From Candidatus Rokuibacteriota bacterium (lineage in GTDB: Bacteria > Methylomirabilota > Methylomirabilia > Rokubacteriales > CSP1-6): a stretch of 64,000 nt of DNA. Where the stretch lies: contig QHSP01000027.1 in NCBI GenBank assembly GCA_003220495.1, positions 1-64,000 of the forward strand, given 5' to 3'. The position numbers and the translations under genes were made by a program. The notes under the pieces were generated by a model. The model was not told the DNA's origin. It saw only the letters and a program-made list of their open reading frames with translations, and did no database searches. Below, piece by piece: positions 1 to 8,619 of this stretch (positions are counted from its first letter, which is position 1; every line of letters begins with the position of its first letter).

Positions 1-144
1 CGGGCTGACAACCGGTCCTCCCCGAAATTGCTTGACTCGGACGTCATGGCTGATCCCACCGACGCGAGACAGACTGCGGCTTGACACGGGGCCGCGGCTG
101 GAGCAGCCTCGCGTGAGGCACGAGGACAGACGGGAGACCTTGCG

Positions 145-1128
145 ATGACGACCCGGACGATCGAACCGCGGATGGAGCTGGAGCAGAACCTCCACATGTA
201 CCGCCAGATGGCGAAGATTCGCGCCTTCGAGGAGCAGGTCAACGAGCTCTACAAGAGCGCGAAGATGCCGGGCCTGGCGCATCTCTACGTCGGCGAGGAA
301 GCCGTGGCGGTCGGGGTGTGCGAGGCGCTGCGCCGCGACGATTTCATCACGAGCACGCACCGCGGCCACGGCCACTGCCTGGCCAAGGGCGCCTCGGTGA
401 ACCGGATGTTCGCCGAGCTCCTCGGCAAGGAGCCGGGTTACTGCCGCGGCAAGGGGGGCTCGATGCACATCGCCGATCCCGAGACCGGCAACCTCGGCGC
501 CAACGCGATCGTCGGTGGCTCCGCCGGAATCGCGACCGGCGCCGCGCTCTCGGCCAAGATGCGCGGCAGTCAGCAGGTCGCCGTCTGCTTCTTCGGCGAC
601 GGCGCGCTCGGCCAGGGCCTGCTCTACGAGACGATGAACATGGCCTCGCTCTGGAAGCTACCGGTCATCTACGTCTGCGAGAACAATCTCTACGGCGAGT
701 ACACGCCGTGCGGCGAGACCATCGCCGGCGATATCCTGGCGCGCCCCAAGGCGCTGGGCATCCACGCCGAGAGCGTCGACGGCCAGGACGTCCAGGCCGT
801 CAACGCGACGATGCGGCGGCTCGTCGAGCGCGCCCGCCGCGGAGAGGGGCCGGCGTTCCTCGAGTGCAAGACCTATCGCTACTACGGCCACCACGTCGGC
901 GACGTCAACCGCGAGTACCGGACGCGGGACGAAGAGAAGGAGTGGATGAGCCAGCACGATCCGCTTCGGACGCTGTCCGGGCGGCTCGAGGGGCAGGGGC
1001 TCGCGGACGCGAGCGTGTTCGAGCGTATCCAGACCGATGTGAAAGCGGAGGTCGACAACGGCGTGCAGTACGCGCTGGCGGCGCCGTATCCGGACGCCAG
1101 CCAGGTCGACGAAGACGTCTACGCGTAG
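145..1128 (+). CDS. pdhA: Pyruvate/acetoin dehydrogenase E1 component, alpha subunit
   Basis: Thiamine-diphosphate-dependent E1 alpha subunit that decarboxylates pyruvate (or acetoin) and passes the acyl group to E2 lipoamide. The TPP motif runs from GDGALGQG (about residue 151) to ENN (about 179-181), with the usual spacing, and the 327 aa length is normal for the family. The ATG at 145 has only a weak upstream GGGAG. The partner E1 beta and E2 genes lie 18 kb away at 19251 and 21285, which is unusual because these are normally adjacent. Pyruvate versus acetoin as substrate cannot be decided from sequence. Confidence 0.93.
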   Translation: MTTRTIEPRMELEQNLHMYRQMAKIRAFEEQVNELYKSAKMPGLAHLYVGEEAVAVGVCEALRRDDFITSTHRGHGHCLAKGASVNRMFAELLGKEPGYCRGKGGSMHIADPETGNLGANAIVGGSAGIATGAALSAKMRGSQQVAVCFFGDGALGQGLLYETMNMASLWKLPVIYVCENNLYGEYTPCGETIAGDILARPKALGIHAESVDGQDVQAVNATMRRLVERARRGEGPAFLECKTYRYYGHHVGDVNREYRTRDEEKEWMSQHDPLRTLSGRLEGQGLADASVFERIQTDVKAEVDNGVQYALAAPYPDASQVDEDVYA

Positions 1129-1158
1129 CGAGGACGAGGATCCCAGGGTGCGCCGCAC

Positions 1159-2085
1159 GTGAGCCTGAGCCCCGAGGAGTTCCGCGAGCACCTGCGACTA
1201 TCGTCGGCCACCGCCGGACTGAAGCTTCCCGACCTGACCTTACCGGACGCGCATCACGTCATCCTGCGCGGGATGCGCTTCCACTATCTCGACTGGGGCA
1301 CCCGCGGCCTCCCTCCGGTGCTGTTCCTGCATGGGGGCGGGCTCAACGTCCACACCTGGGACCTCGTCTGCGCCGCGCTGAAGACCGAGCGTCACTGTCT
1401 GGCCCTCGACCAGCGAGGCCACGGCGACAGCGAATGGTCGCCGGTGATGGACTACGCGACCGAGAGCCATGCCGCCGACCTCGACGCGTTCGTCGACCAC
1501 CTCGGGCTCGAGCGCTTCGTCCTCGTCGGCATGTCGCTGGGCGGGGCCAACGCGCTGGCCTGGGCCGGCAGCCACAGCCGGCGTCTCGCGGCGCTCGTGC
1601 TCGTCGACGTCGGCCCTGAGGTGCGCCAGGCCGGCGTGCGGAAGATCGCCGCGTTCACCTCGGAGGCCACGCCGCTCGACTCGGTGGAGGAGTTCGTCAC
1701 GCGGGCGCTGGCGTTCAACCCGCGGCGTGACGCGACCCTGCTGCGCCGGAGCCTGCTGCACAATCTCCGGCGCATGCCGGACGGCAAGTGGATCTGGAAG
1801 TACGACCAGCGGCACCGTGGCCGCGCTCTCGATCCCGCGGCGGCCGATCGGCGGCGCCAGCTGCTGTGGTCGGCGGTGGCCAAGGTGTCGTGTCCCACGC
1901 TCGTCGTGCGCGGCGCGGAGAGCGACGTCTTCCACGACGAGGACGCCGCGCGCCTGTCCAGCGCTCTGCCCGACGGGCGCTGGGTGCAGGTCGCGAACGC
2001 CGGACATACCGTCCAGGGCGACAATCCGGCCGGGCTGCTCGCGGCGCTGGGCGAGTTCCTGAGCGAGGTCGCCGCGAAGCGCTGA
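1159..2085 (+). CDS. Alpha/beta hydrolase
   Basis: Alpha/beta-fold hydrolase of 308 aa starting at GTG 1159, 30 nt after E1 alpha and so probably in the same transcript. It shows the oxyanion-hole HGGG motif, the nucleophile elbow GMSLGG and a C-terminal catalytic His in NAGHTVQGDNP. The substrate is unknown. In acetoin dehydrogenase systems an alpha/beta hydrolase domain is often fused to E2, so its position next to E1 alpha may reflect such a functional link. That is inference only. Confidence 0.88.
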   Translation: MSLSPEEFREHLRLSSATAGLKLPDLTLPDAHHVILRGMRFHYLDWGTRGLPPVLFLHGGGLNVHTWDLVCAALKTERHCLALDQRGHGDSEWSPVMDYATESHAADLDAFVDHLGLERFVLVGMSLGGANALAWAGSHSRRLAALVLVDVGPEVRQAGVRKIAAFTSEATPLDSVEEFVTRALAFNPRRDATLLRRSLLHNLRRMPDGKWIWKYDQRHRGRALDPAAADRRRQLLWSAVAKVSCPTLVVRGAESDVFHDEDAARLSSALPDGRWVQVANAGHTVQGDNPAGLLAALGEFLSEVAAKR

Positions 2086-2112
2086 CGCACTACAATCGGG
2101 ATACACGTGGGT

Positions 2113-2164
2113 GTGCGCGCCGCAGGCCGTCGCGGGGCTGGGGCCCCGCCGGCCGAGGCGCGCC
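2113..2164. repeat. REP-like element copy R1
   Basis: A 52-bp GC-rich unit closely matching the copies at 19112 and 19172. Its centre is a perfect hairpin at 2132-2149, GCGGGGC-TGGG-GCCCCGC. It sits in the 5' untranslated region of the TauD gene, ending 10 nt before the ribosome-binding site AAGGAGG. An apparent GTG-initiated extension of the TauD frame across the repeat is an artefact of the repeat being open in that frame. Confidence 0.85.
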
Positions 2165-2188
2165 GACGAACTCAAGGAGGCGCCGCCA

Positions 2189-3073
2189 ATGCCCGTCGTC
2201 ACTCGCCAGATCGGCCCGTGCTTCGCCGCGGAGGTGGAAGGCATCGACATGACCCGGCCGCTCTCACCGGACGAGGTCAAGGCGATCCACGCTGCGATGG
2301 ACCGGTACGCCGTGCTGGTCTTCCACGGCCAGGCGATCGACGACGCGCAGCAGCTGGCCTTCACCCGTAGCCTCGGCGAGATCGAGCTCGCGGTCGGCAC
2401 GAGCCTGCGGGCTCCGAACGAGTATCGGCTGCCCACCACCTTCGCCGACGTGTCGAATCTCGATCAGAACCACAGGGTGTTCGCGCGAGACGACCGGCGG
2501 CGCCTGTTCGCCATCGGCAACCGGCTCTGGCACTCCGACAGCTCGTTCAAGGCGATTCCGGCGAAGTACTCGCTCCTGCACGCTCGCGCGATTCCGTCCA
2601 GGGGCGGCAACACCGAGTTTGCGTACATGCCCGCGGCCTACGACGCCCTCGAGGCCGAGACCAAAACCGAGGTCGAGGACCTGATCTGCGAGCACTCGCA
2701 GATCTTCTCGCGCCAGCAGCTCGGGTTCACCGACTTCACCGACGAGGAGCGGGCGCGCTTCAAGCCGGTGCTCCAGCGTCTCGTGCGCGTTCACCCCGGC
2801 TCCGGCCGGAAGTCGCTCTACCTATCGTCACACGCGGGGACGATCGTGGGCTGGCCCATGCCCGAGGCGCGCTTCTTCCTGCGCGACCTCTGCGAGCACG
2901 CGACCCAGCGCGAGTTCGTGTACTCGCACAAGTGGCGGATCGGCGACCTCGTGATGTGGGACAACCGCCAGACGATGCACCGCGCCCGGCCGTTCCCGGC
3001 CCACGAGCCGCGCGACATGCGCCGCACGACGCTCAAGGGCGACGGACCGACGGTCGCCCAGGCGGTGGCCTAG
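2189..3073 (+). CDS. TauD/TfdA-family 2-oxoglutarate dioxygenase
   Basis: Fe(II)/2-oxoglutarate-dependent dioxygenase of 294 aa. The iron facial triad is H115-x-D117 (WHSDSS) and H264 (TMHRARPFP), and R279 in DMRRTT is placed to bind 2-oxoglutarate. The start at ATG 2189 is set by AAGGAGG at 2174-2180, 8 nt upstream. An earlier in-frame GTG at 2111 lies within the REP-like repeat and is unlikely. The family hydroxylates sulfonates, aryloxyalkanoates and similar compounds. TfdA-type members lack a fixed neighbourhood, and the substrate here is unknown. It converges on the ABC permease genes. Confidence 0.93.
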   Translation: MPVVTRQIGPCFAAEVEGIDMTRPLSPDEVKAIHAAMDRYAVLVFHGQAIDDAQQLAFTRSLGEIELAVGTSLRAPNEYRLPTTFADVSNLDQNHRVFARDDRRRLFAIGNRLWHSDSSFKAIPAKYSLLHARAIPSRGGNTEFAYMPAAYDALEAETKTEVEDLICEHSQIFSRQQLGFTDFTDEERARFKPVLQRLVRVHPGSGRKSLYLSSHAGTIVGWPMPEARFFLRDLCEHATQREFVYSHKWRIGDLVMWDNRQTMHRARPFPAHEPRDMRRTTLKGDGPTVAQAVA

Positions 3074-3108
3074 CCGCGGTATGGGGGGCCATTTCGGGGC
3101 CCCCATGT

Positions 3109-4017
3109 TCATAATTTCAGGTGCGGATCCAGCCAGTCGCGGAGCGCGTTGCCCATCAAGTTGATCACGAGCGTGGTGAGAAAGATCGCCAGGCCGGGAA
3201 AGGTGGCGATCCACCACGAGTTGAGCATGTAGACGCGGCCTTCGCCGAGCATGTTGCCCCAGGCCGGCGTGGGCGGCTGGATGCCCAAGCCCAGGAATGA
3301 CAGGAAGGACTCGAAGATGATCACCTGGGCCACCTGCAGAGTTGCGATCACGACGATCACCGAGACAAGGTTCGGAGCGATCTGTCGGAACACGATCCGC
3401 GCATGGCTCATGCCCAGGGCGCGCCCGGCGAGCACGAACTCCCGCTCGCGGATCGCCATCGTCTCGGCACGGATGACCCGCGCGTAGATCGGCCAGCCGG
3501 CGACCCCGAGCACCAGGATCATGTTCGGCAGGCTTGGTCCGAGGACCGCGATGACCGCCAGCGCCAGCAGCACGAAGGGAAAGGTCAGCATCACGTTGAT
3601 CAGCGTCATGATCGTCCAGTCGGTGCGGCCGCCAAAGTAGCCGGCGCCGAGCCCGAGCAGCACGCCGATGGTCGCCGCGATCAGCACCGCGCCGGCTCCC
3701 ACCACCAGGGAGACGCGGCCGCCGTAGATGATGCGCGACAGGAGATCGCGCCCCACCTGATCGGTACCAAGGAGGTGCCGTGCGGCACCGCCTTCCATCC
3801 AGGCCGGGGGCGCCAGGCGGTGACGGATGTTCACGGACAGCGGATCGTGGGGCGAGATCTGCGGAGCGAAGATGGCACTCGCGACGACGAGCAGGAGGAC
3901 GGCGCAGGCGGCCAGGCCCCAGCGCAGCCGGCGAAGGCGGGTCGCCAGCCCAGCCCTGGGCGCGCCGGCGCGCGAGGGGCCGAGCTCGGCCAGCTCCACC
4001 TCGGTCTGAGCGCTCAT
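3109..4017 (-). CDS. ABC transporter permease, OppC/DppC type
   Basis: Inner-membrane permease of a peptide/nickel-type ABC importer, 302 aa. An N-terminal cytoplasmic stretch precedes the first membrane helix (about residues 33-52), and a BPD_transp_1 core carries the EAA loop for ATPase contact (RALGMSHARIVFRQIAPN). It begins 7 nt after the stop of the OppB-type permease and is co-transcribed with it and the binding protein. No ATPase gene follows in this window, so the transporter must borrow one or have it encoded elsewhere. Confidence 0.94.
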   Translation of the reverse strand: MSAQTEVELAELGPSRAGAPRAGLATRLRRLRWGLAACAVLLLVVASAIFAPQISPHDPLSVNIRHRLAPPAWMEGGAARHLLGTDQVGRDLLSRIIYGGRVSLVVGAGAVLIAATIGVLLGLGAGYFGGRTDWTIMTLINVMLTFPFVLLALAVIAVLGPSLPNMILVLGVAGWPIYARVIRAETMAIREREFVLAGRALGMSHARIVFRQIAPNLVSVIVVIATLQVAQVIIFESFLSFLGLGIQPPTPAWGNMLGEGRVYMLNSWWIATFPGLAIFLTTLVINLMGNALRDWLDPHLKL

Positions 4018-4024
4018 CGTCTTT

Positions 4025-4945
4025 TCACGTGCGGGCCCGGATTCGCGGGTCGATCAGGCCCACGATGAGGTCGACGATCAGATTGACGCCGACGATGAGG
4101 AGGGCCAGCAGGATGACTGCGCACTGGACGACCGGGAAATCCTGATTGCGGATCGATTCCACGGTGAGCGTCGCGACTCCGGGCCAGGCGAACACCGTCT
4201 CGGTGATGATCGCGCCGCCCAGCAGCTGACCGAACTGTAGACCGAGCACCGTGATCACGGGAATGCAGGCGTTGCGGAACGCGTGCTTGACCACGACCGC
4301 GGGCTCGGCGAGGCCCTTGGCGCGCGCCGTCTTGATGAACTCCATGTTCATCACTTCGATGACGCCGGAGCGCACGAGACGCATCGTGATGGGGGCCAGC
4401 GTGGCGCCCAGACAGAAGGCGGGCAGCAGGAAGTTCTGCCAGGTGCCGTAGCCGGACGCGGGCAGGAGCTTGAGGCGGACCGCGAATACGATGATCAGCA
4501 TGATGCCGAGCCAGAACAGCGGCGTCGCCTGGCCGGCGACGGCCAGACCGGTACAGAGCGTGTCGATCCACGAGTGGCGCTTGAGGGCCGCCAGGATGCC
4601 CAGGGGCAGCGAGATCAGAAGGGCGACCAGCAGGCCGGCGAGGGTGAGGTAGATCGTGGGCGGCATGCGCTCGAGCACGAGCTTGAACGCCGGCGTATCG
4701 GCATACCACGACTTGCCGAAATCTCCCCGCACGGCGCCCGACACGAATTTCCAGTACTGCACGTAGAGCGGCCGGTCGAGGCCCAGGAGATGGCGGTAGC
4801 GTTCGAACTCCTGGATGCCGGCGTTCTGCGGCAAGAGCAGGAGGACGGGGTCTCCGAGGACGTGCAGGATGCCGAACGCGAGGAGAGAGATCCCGAAGAC
4901 CACCACCACGAGCTGGACGAGCTGACGGGCCAGGTAAGGTCGCAT
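4025..4945 (-). CDS. ABC transporter permease, OppB/DppB type
   Basis: First permease of the same importer, 306 aa. It begins with the characteristic membrane-entry segment MRPYLARQLVQLVVVVFGIS and contains six predicted membrane spans and the EAA loop (FIKTARAKGLAEPAVVVKHA). It lies between the substrate-binding protein gene (58 nt upstream) and the OppC-type permease. The family imports di/oligopeptides, nickel or related solutes, and the specificity cannot be read from the permease. Confidence 0.94.
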   Translation of the reverse strand: MRPYLARQLVQLVVVVFGISLLAFGILHVLGDPVLLLLPQNAGIQEFERYRHLLGLDRPLYVQYWKFVSGAVRGDFGKSWYADTPAFKLVLERMPPTIYLTLAGLLVALLISLPLGILAALKRHSWIDTLCTGLAVAGQATPLFWLGIMLIIVFAVRLKLLPASGYGTWQNFLLPAFCLGATLAPITMRLVRSGVIEVMNMEFIKTARAKGLAEPAVVVKHAFRNACIPVITVLGLQFGQLLGGAIITETVFAWPGVATLTVESIRNQDFPVVQCAVILLALLIVGVNLIVDLIVGLIDPRIRART

Positions 4946-5003
4946 CGGTGTCGCGCGACCCGGCGCCCCTCGCGCGGGCGAGGCGCGTCCGGTCGCGCCG
5001 ACG

Positions 5004-6542
5004 CTACTTCTTTCGCGGAGTCACGATGAACATGCGGTCGATCTCGTCCTTGGGAGCCTCGTAGTCGATCCGGTTGCTGACGCCCCACACCCCGCGCAGC
5101 CCCCACTTGAACAGGTACGCAGCGTCGTCGTGGATCAGCTTCTGCACCTTGGCGTAGATCTCGGCCCGCTTCTTGGCGTCGAGCGTGGAGCGGCCCTGGA
5201 TGACCAGGTCGTCCAGCGCCTTGTTGCAGTAGTAGCTGTACGGCTGGTCGCACGTCATCACGTCGTACAGGATGGCGTCGGCGTCGAAGACCGAGTAGTA
5301 GCCCCATGACCATGTGAACATCGGGTCGGCCTTGTTGTCGCGGACGAGATTCGTGAACGGGCCGACCTCACCGACGAACCGCTGCTTGGTGCGGATACCT
5401 GCCTTGGCGAGGTCCGCCACGATCGCCTCGGTGGTCTGGATCAGCCCCGGCTCGACGGTCGGTCCCGTGTTCAGGAGTCCCACCTCGAGCCCATTCGGGA
5501 AGCCGGCGTCGGCCAGGAGTTTCTTGGCCTGGCCCAGGTCCTGCTTGTACGGCTTGACGCTCGGATCGTAGCCGAACGCCATCGGATTGATGGTGGTCGC
5601 CGTGCGGTCGCCGAGGCCGTTGATGACGTGCTTGATGATCGAGTCGACGTCGACTGCCATGTTGGCGGCCACCCGCACCCGCCGGTCCTGGAACGGGTTC
5701 TTGCCCGAGCGGCCCGCCTGATCGAGCTGGATGAAGGCCGTGCGGAGGATCGGCGAGGTCGAGGTCCGCGCCTGGCCCGACTTGTTGATCACGTCCATCT
5801 GGTCGGGCGGGACCGCCTTGATGATGTCGACGCCCCCGGAGATCAGCTCGGCGATCTGCGTGGCTTGTTCCGGGATGATCCGGATGCGCACGTATTTGAA
5901 GGCGGGCTTGGGACCCCAGTAGTCGTCGTTGCGCGTCAGCAGGTGCTCCTGCTTCTTGGCCCACTTCGCGAGCTTGTAGGGGCCGGTGCCGACCGGATTC
6001 TCCTGCATCCACTCGTGGCCCTTCTCCCGGATCACCTTCTCGGACTGCATCACCTGGGCCGTGAGGCGCTCGACGAACAGCGGGTAGGGTCCGTCCGTCT
6101 TGAAGCGAACGGTGAGGTCGTCGACCACGTCGACGCTCTTGATCTTGGCGTGGTTGCCGCGCGCGGTGAGCTTGTTCTCCGGATTCAGCACGCGGTCGAA
6201 GGTGGCCTTGACGTCGCGCGCGCTGAAGGGAGTGCCGTCGTGGAACTTCACCCCGCTGCGGAGCTTGACCTCCCAGGTGGTGTCGTCGAGGCTCTTCCAC
6301 GACACGGCGAGGCTCGGGCCGACCTTCCCGGTCTTGAGGTCGCGCGCGGCGAGGTGATCGAAGACGTTGTAGCCGAGAATGATGCTCTCGCGTAGGACCG
6401 AGTTGGGCGGATCCCAGTTCTGGACGTCGCTCTGGAGCGCGTACACGATCGTGTCTTCCCTGGTCTGGGCGGAGAGGCTCGCCGGAGACAGAAGCGTGAG
6501 CACCAGCAGCATCGATCCCAGCAGCGCGGCGGCGCAGGTCAT
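5004..6542 (-). CDS. ABC transporter extracellular solute-binding protein, family 5
   Basis: SBP_bac_5 family binding protein of 512 aa. The start at ATG 6542 is chosen because AGGAGG lies just upstream and because it exposes a clean Sec signal peptide (MTCAAALLGSMLLVLTLLSP, cleavage after SLSA). An upstream in-frame start would add 20 non-signal residues. Family hallmarks include GVKFHDGTPFSARDVKATFDR (residues about 95-115). It is first in a three-gene importer operon with two permeases downstream. Family members bind peptides, nickel chelates or glutathione, and the ligand here is unknown. Confidence 0.93.
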   Translation of the reverse strand: MTCAAALLGSMLLVLTLLSPASLSAQTREDTIVYALQSDVQNWDPPNSVLRESIILGYNVFDHLAARDLKTGKVGPSLAVSWKSLDDTTWEVKLRSGVKFHDGTPFSARDVKATFDRVLNPENKLTARGNHAKIKSVDVVDDLTVRFKTDGPYPLFVERLTAQVMQSEKVIREKGHEWMQENPVGTGPYKLAKWAKKQEHLLTRNDDYWGPKPAFKYVRIRIIPEQATQIAELISGGVDIIKAVPPDQMDVINKSGQARTSTSPILRTAFIQLDQAGRSGKNPFQDRRVRVAANMAVDVDSIIKHVINGLGDRTATTINPMAFGYDPSVKPYKQDLGQAKKLLADAGFPNGLEVGLLNTGPTVEPGLIQTTEAIVADLAKAGIRTKQRFVGEVGPFTNLVRDNKADPMFTWSWGYYSVFDADAILYDVMTCDQPYSYYCNKALDDLVIQGRSTLDAKKRAEIYAKVQKLIHDDAAYLFKWGLRGVWGVSNRIDYEAPKDEIDRMFIVTPRKK

Positions 6543-6648
6543 GACACCCTCCTCATACGGAGTGCCGGATTTCGCGTTCAGCGGCGGTGACGAACGGCGC
6601 ACATCCTATCCGCCGACCGACTTCGCGTCAAACGCCCACCCGGCCGTC

Positions 6649-6654
6649 TATAAT
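6649..6654 (+). promoter_or_regulatory. Perfect -10 box (TATAAT) upstream of the leader ORF and ABC-F gene
   Basis: TATAAT at 6649-6654 in an otherwise GC-rich divergent intergenic region. There is no good -35 at 17 nt. A transcript would begin near 6661, inside a pair of 12-bp direct repeats, and run about 60 nt to the 19-codon ORF. Confidence 0.5.
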
Positions 6655-6658
6655 CTAA

Positions 6659-6684
6659 TCTCGGCAGAGCAGTCTCGGCAGAGC
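6659..6684. repeat. 12-bp direct repeat pair at the predicted transcription start
   Basis: TCTCGGCAGAGC occurs at 6659-6670 and again at 6673-6684, a 14-bp period. The pair sits immediately downstream of the TATAAT box, where a repressor or an initially transcribed regulatory element would act. It could also be a chance duplication. Confidence 0.5.
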
Positions 6685-6720
6685 CGATCGCGACAGTGTC
6701 CGAGGAGAGGGGGTGAGCCC

Positions 6721-6780
6721 ATGGCGAAAGGTACGGGCATGCGGAAGGAAAAGAAGAAGCCGAAGAAGAAGAAGAAGTGA
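6721..6780 (+). CDS. 19-residue lysine-rich small ORF (possible leader peptide)
   Basis: ATG 6721 to TGA 6780 encodes 19 residues, MAKGTGMRKEKKKPKKKKK. A purine-rich ribosome-binding region (GAGGAGAGGGGGTGA) lies upstream and the ABC-F start codon only 6 nt downstream, so translation is likely coupled. Eleven of 19 residues are Lys and there is one Pro within the Lys run. Consecutive basic residues and Pro can slow ribosomes. It could be a short functional protein or an attenuator-like leader for the translation factor that follows. The function is unknown. Confidence 0.6.
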   Translation: MAKGTGMRKEKKKPKKKKK

Positions 6781-6786
6781 GGGCGG

Positions 6787-8580
6787 ATGACCCGGTCGCT
6801 GCTGCTCAGTTGTGAGGACGTCAGCAAGGCCTACGGGACCCGGTCGCTCTTCGACAGTCTGACCCTTGGATTGTTCGAAGGCGACCAGGCCGGGCTGGTC
6901 GGGCCCAACGGCTCGGGCAAATCGACCCTCCTGAAGATCCTCGCAGGCGACACGACGCCCGACCGCGGCTCTCGCTCGCTCCGCAACGGCGTGCGTGTCG
7001 GCTATGTGCCCCAGGATCCGGTGTTCCGCGCCGGTCGAACGGTCGACGACGTGTTGATCGCCTCGCTGGCCGATGTCGAGGAGGAGGACCGGCCCGGACG
7101 CCTCGCCCACGCGCTGAGTCGCGCCGGGTTCGCGGACGGCCGCGCGCCCGTCGACACGTTGTCGGGAGGGTGGAGAAAGCGGCTCGCGATCGCGCGCGAG
7201 CTGGCGGCCGCGCCCGACATTCTCTTGATGGACGAGCCGACCAACCACCTCGACGTGGAAGGGATCCTCTGGCTCGAAGATCTCTTGACCGAGCGATCGC
7301 GGGCGTTCCTGGTGGTGAGCCACGATCGCTACTTCCTCGAGCACGTCGCGACGCGCATGCTCGAGCTCAATCGCGTCTATCCCGACGGTCTGTTCGAGGC
7401 CGAGGGGCGCTACAGCGAGTTCCTCGCGCGCCGAGACGAGTTCCTGCGCGGCCAGGCGGCCTATCAGGACGCGCTTGCCAACACCGTGCGGCGCGAGATC
7501 GAGTGGCTCCGCCGCGGCGCCAAGGCGCGCTCGACGAAGGCCAAGGGCCGCATCAAGCAGGCCGGACGCCTCATCGAAGAGCTGCAGGACGCTCGCGCGC
7601 GCGGTCTCGCGGCCACGGCGCGGATCGACTTCACGTCGTCGCAGCGCCGCACGCGCCGGCTGCTGGTCGTGCGCGGGCTCACCACGTCACGGGAGGGCCG
7701 GCGGCTCGTCACCGATCTCGATCTCGTCGTCACGCCGGGCACGCGCGTCGGCCTGATCGGTCCCAACGGCAGCGGCAAGACGACGCTGCTCGAGGTGCTC
7801 GCGGGCGTCGTGCCGCCCGACGCGGGCGAGATCGAGCGGGCGGAGGATCTGCGGGTCGTGCGGTTCGAGCAGGAGCGCGGCGGCCTCGATCCCGCGCAGA
7901 GCCTGCGTCGGGCGCTGGCGCCCGACGGCGACGCCGTCACGTGGCAGGGCCGCAGCGTTCACGTCGCCGCCTGGGCCAAGCGGTTCCTGTTCCGTCCCGA
8001 GCAGCTCGAGGTGCCCGTCGGCCATCTGTCGGGCGGCGAGCAGGCGCGCATTCTGATCGCGCGGCTGATGCGCGAGCCGGCCGACGTGCTGATCCTCGAC
8101 GAGCCCACCAACGACCTCGACATCCCGACGCTCGAGGTGCTCGAGGACAGCCTCGAGGAATTCGACGGCGCGCTCGTCCTGGTCACGCACGACCGGTTCA
8201 TGCTCGAGCGCGTCTCGACGGTGATCGTCGCCCTCGATGGTCGGGGCGGGACGGCGACGTTCGCCGACTACGCGCAGTGGGAGGCCGCCCGCGCCACCGT
8301 CGAGCCGGCTTTGCGCAAGGCGCCGGAGCGCGTCGCCGAGGCGCCGCGCCCGCGTCCGAAGCGACTGGGCTATCGCGAGCAGCGCGAGTGGGAGGGCATG
8401 GAGCAAGCGATTCTCGACGCCGAGCGCGCCCTCGAGGCGTGCCAGCGCGAGGTCGACGATCCGGCGATCGTGTCCGATCCGACGGCCCTTCAGCAGCGGT
8501 ACGCGGCCCTCGAGGCCGCGCGCGCCGACGTGGACCGGCTGTACGCGCGCTGGGCGGAGCTGGAAGCCAAGCAGGCCTGA
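6787..8580 (+). CDS. uup: ABC-F family ATPase (Uup-type translation factor)
   Basis: Soluble ABC-F protein of 597 aa with no membrane domain. It has two nucleotide-binding domains: Walker A GPNGSGKST (residues 39-47) and a second GPNGSGKTT near residue 325, signature LSGGWRKR and LSGGEQAR, and Walker B ILLMDEPTNHLD and VLILDEPTNDLD. A linker rich in basic residues separates the domains, and a C-terminal coiled coil (about 535-597) is typical of Uup. ABC-F proteins bind the ribosomal E site and relieve stalled or drug-bound ribosomes. The gene is preceded, 6 nt away, by a polylysine ORF. Confidence 0.94.
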   Translation: MTRSLLLSCEDVSKAYGTRSLFDSLTLGLFEGDQAGLVGPNGSGKSTLLKILAGDTTPDRGSRSLRNGVRVGYVPQDPVFRAGRTVDDVLIASLADVEEEDRPGRLAHALSRAGFADGRAPVDTLSGGWRKRLAIARELAAAPDILLMDEPTNHLDVEGILWLEDLLTERSRAFLVVSHDRYFLEHVATRMLELNRVYPDGLFEAEGRYSEFLARRDEFLRGQAAYQDALANTVRREIEWLRRGAKARSTKAKGRIKQAGRLIEELQDARARGLAATARIDFTSSQRRTRRLLVVRGLTTSREGRRLVTDLDLVVTPGTRVGLIGPNGSGKTTLLEVLAGVVPPDAGEIERAEDLRVVRFEQERGGLDPAQSLRRALAPDGDAVTWQGRSVHVAAWAKRFLFRPEQLEVPVGHLSGGEQARILIARLMREPADVLILDEPTNDLDIPTLEVLEDSLEEFDGALVLVTHDRFMLERVSTVIVALDGRGGTATFADYAQWEAARATVEPALRKAPERVAEAPRPRPKRLGYREQREWEGMEQAILDAERALEACQREVDDPAIVSDPTALQQRYAALEAARADVDRLYARWAELEAKQA

Positions 8581-8619
8581 CGCGAGGGCGTCTTCTTCAG
8601 GCCCGTGGTAGCGTGATTC

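Noticed and set aside
1-144. Promoter from TTGACT (31-36) or TTGACA (82-87) upstream of E1 alpha
   Set aside because: Neither has an acceptable -10 at 16-19 nt, so I do not list a promoter there.
2111-2188. 26-residue N-terminal extension of the TauD protein
   Set aside because: It is encoded by the REP-like repeat and lacks a ribosome-binding site, while ATG 2189 has an ideal one.
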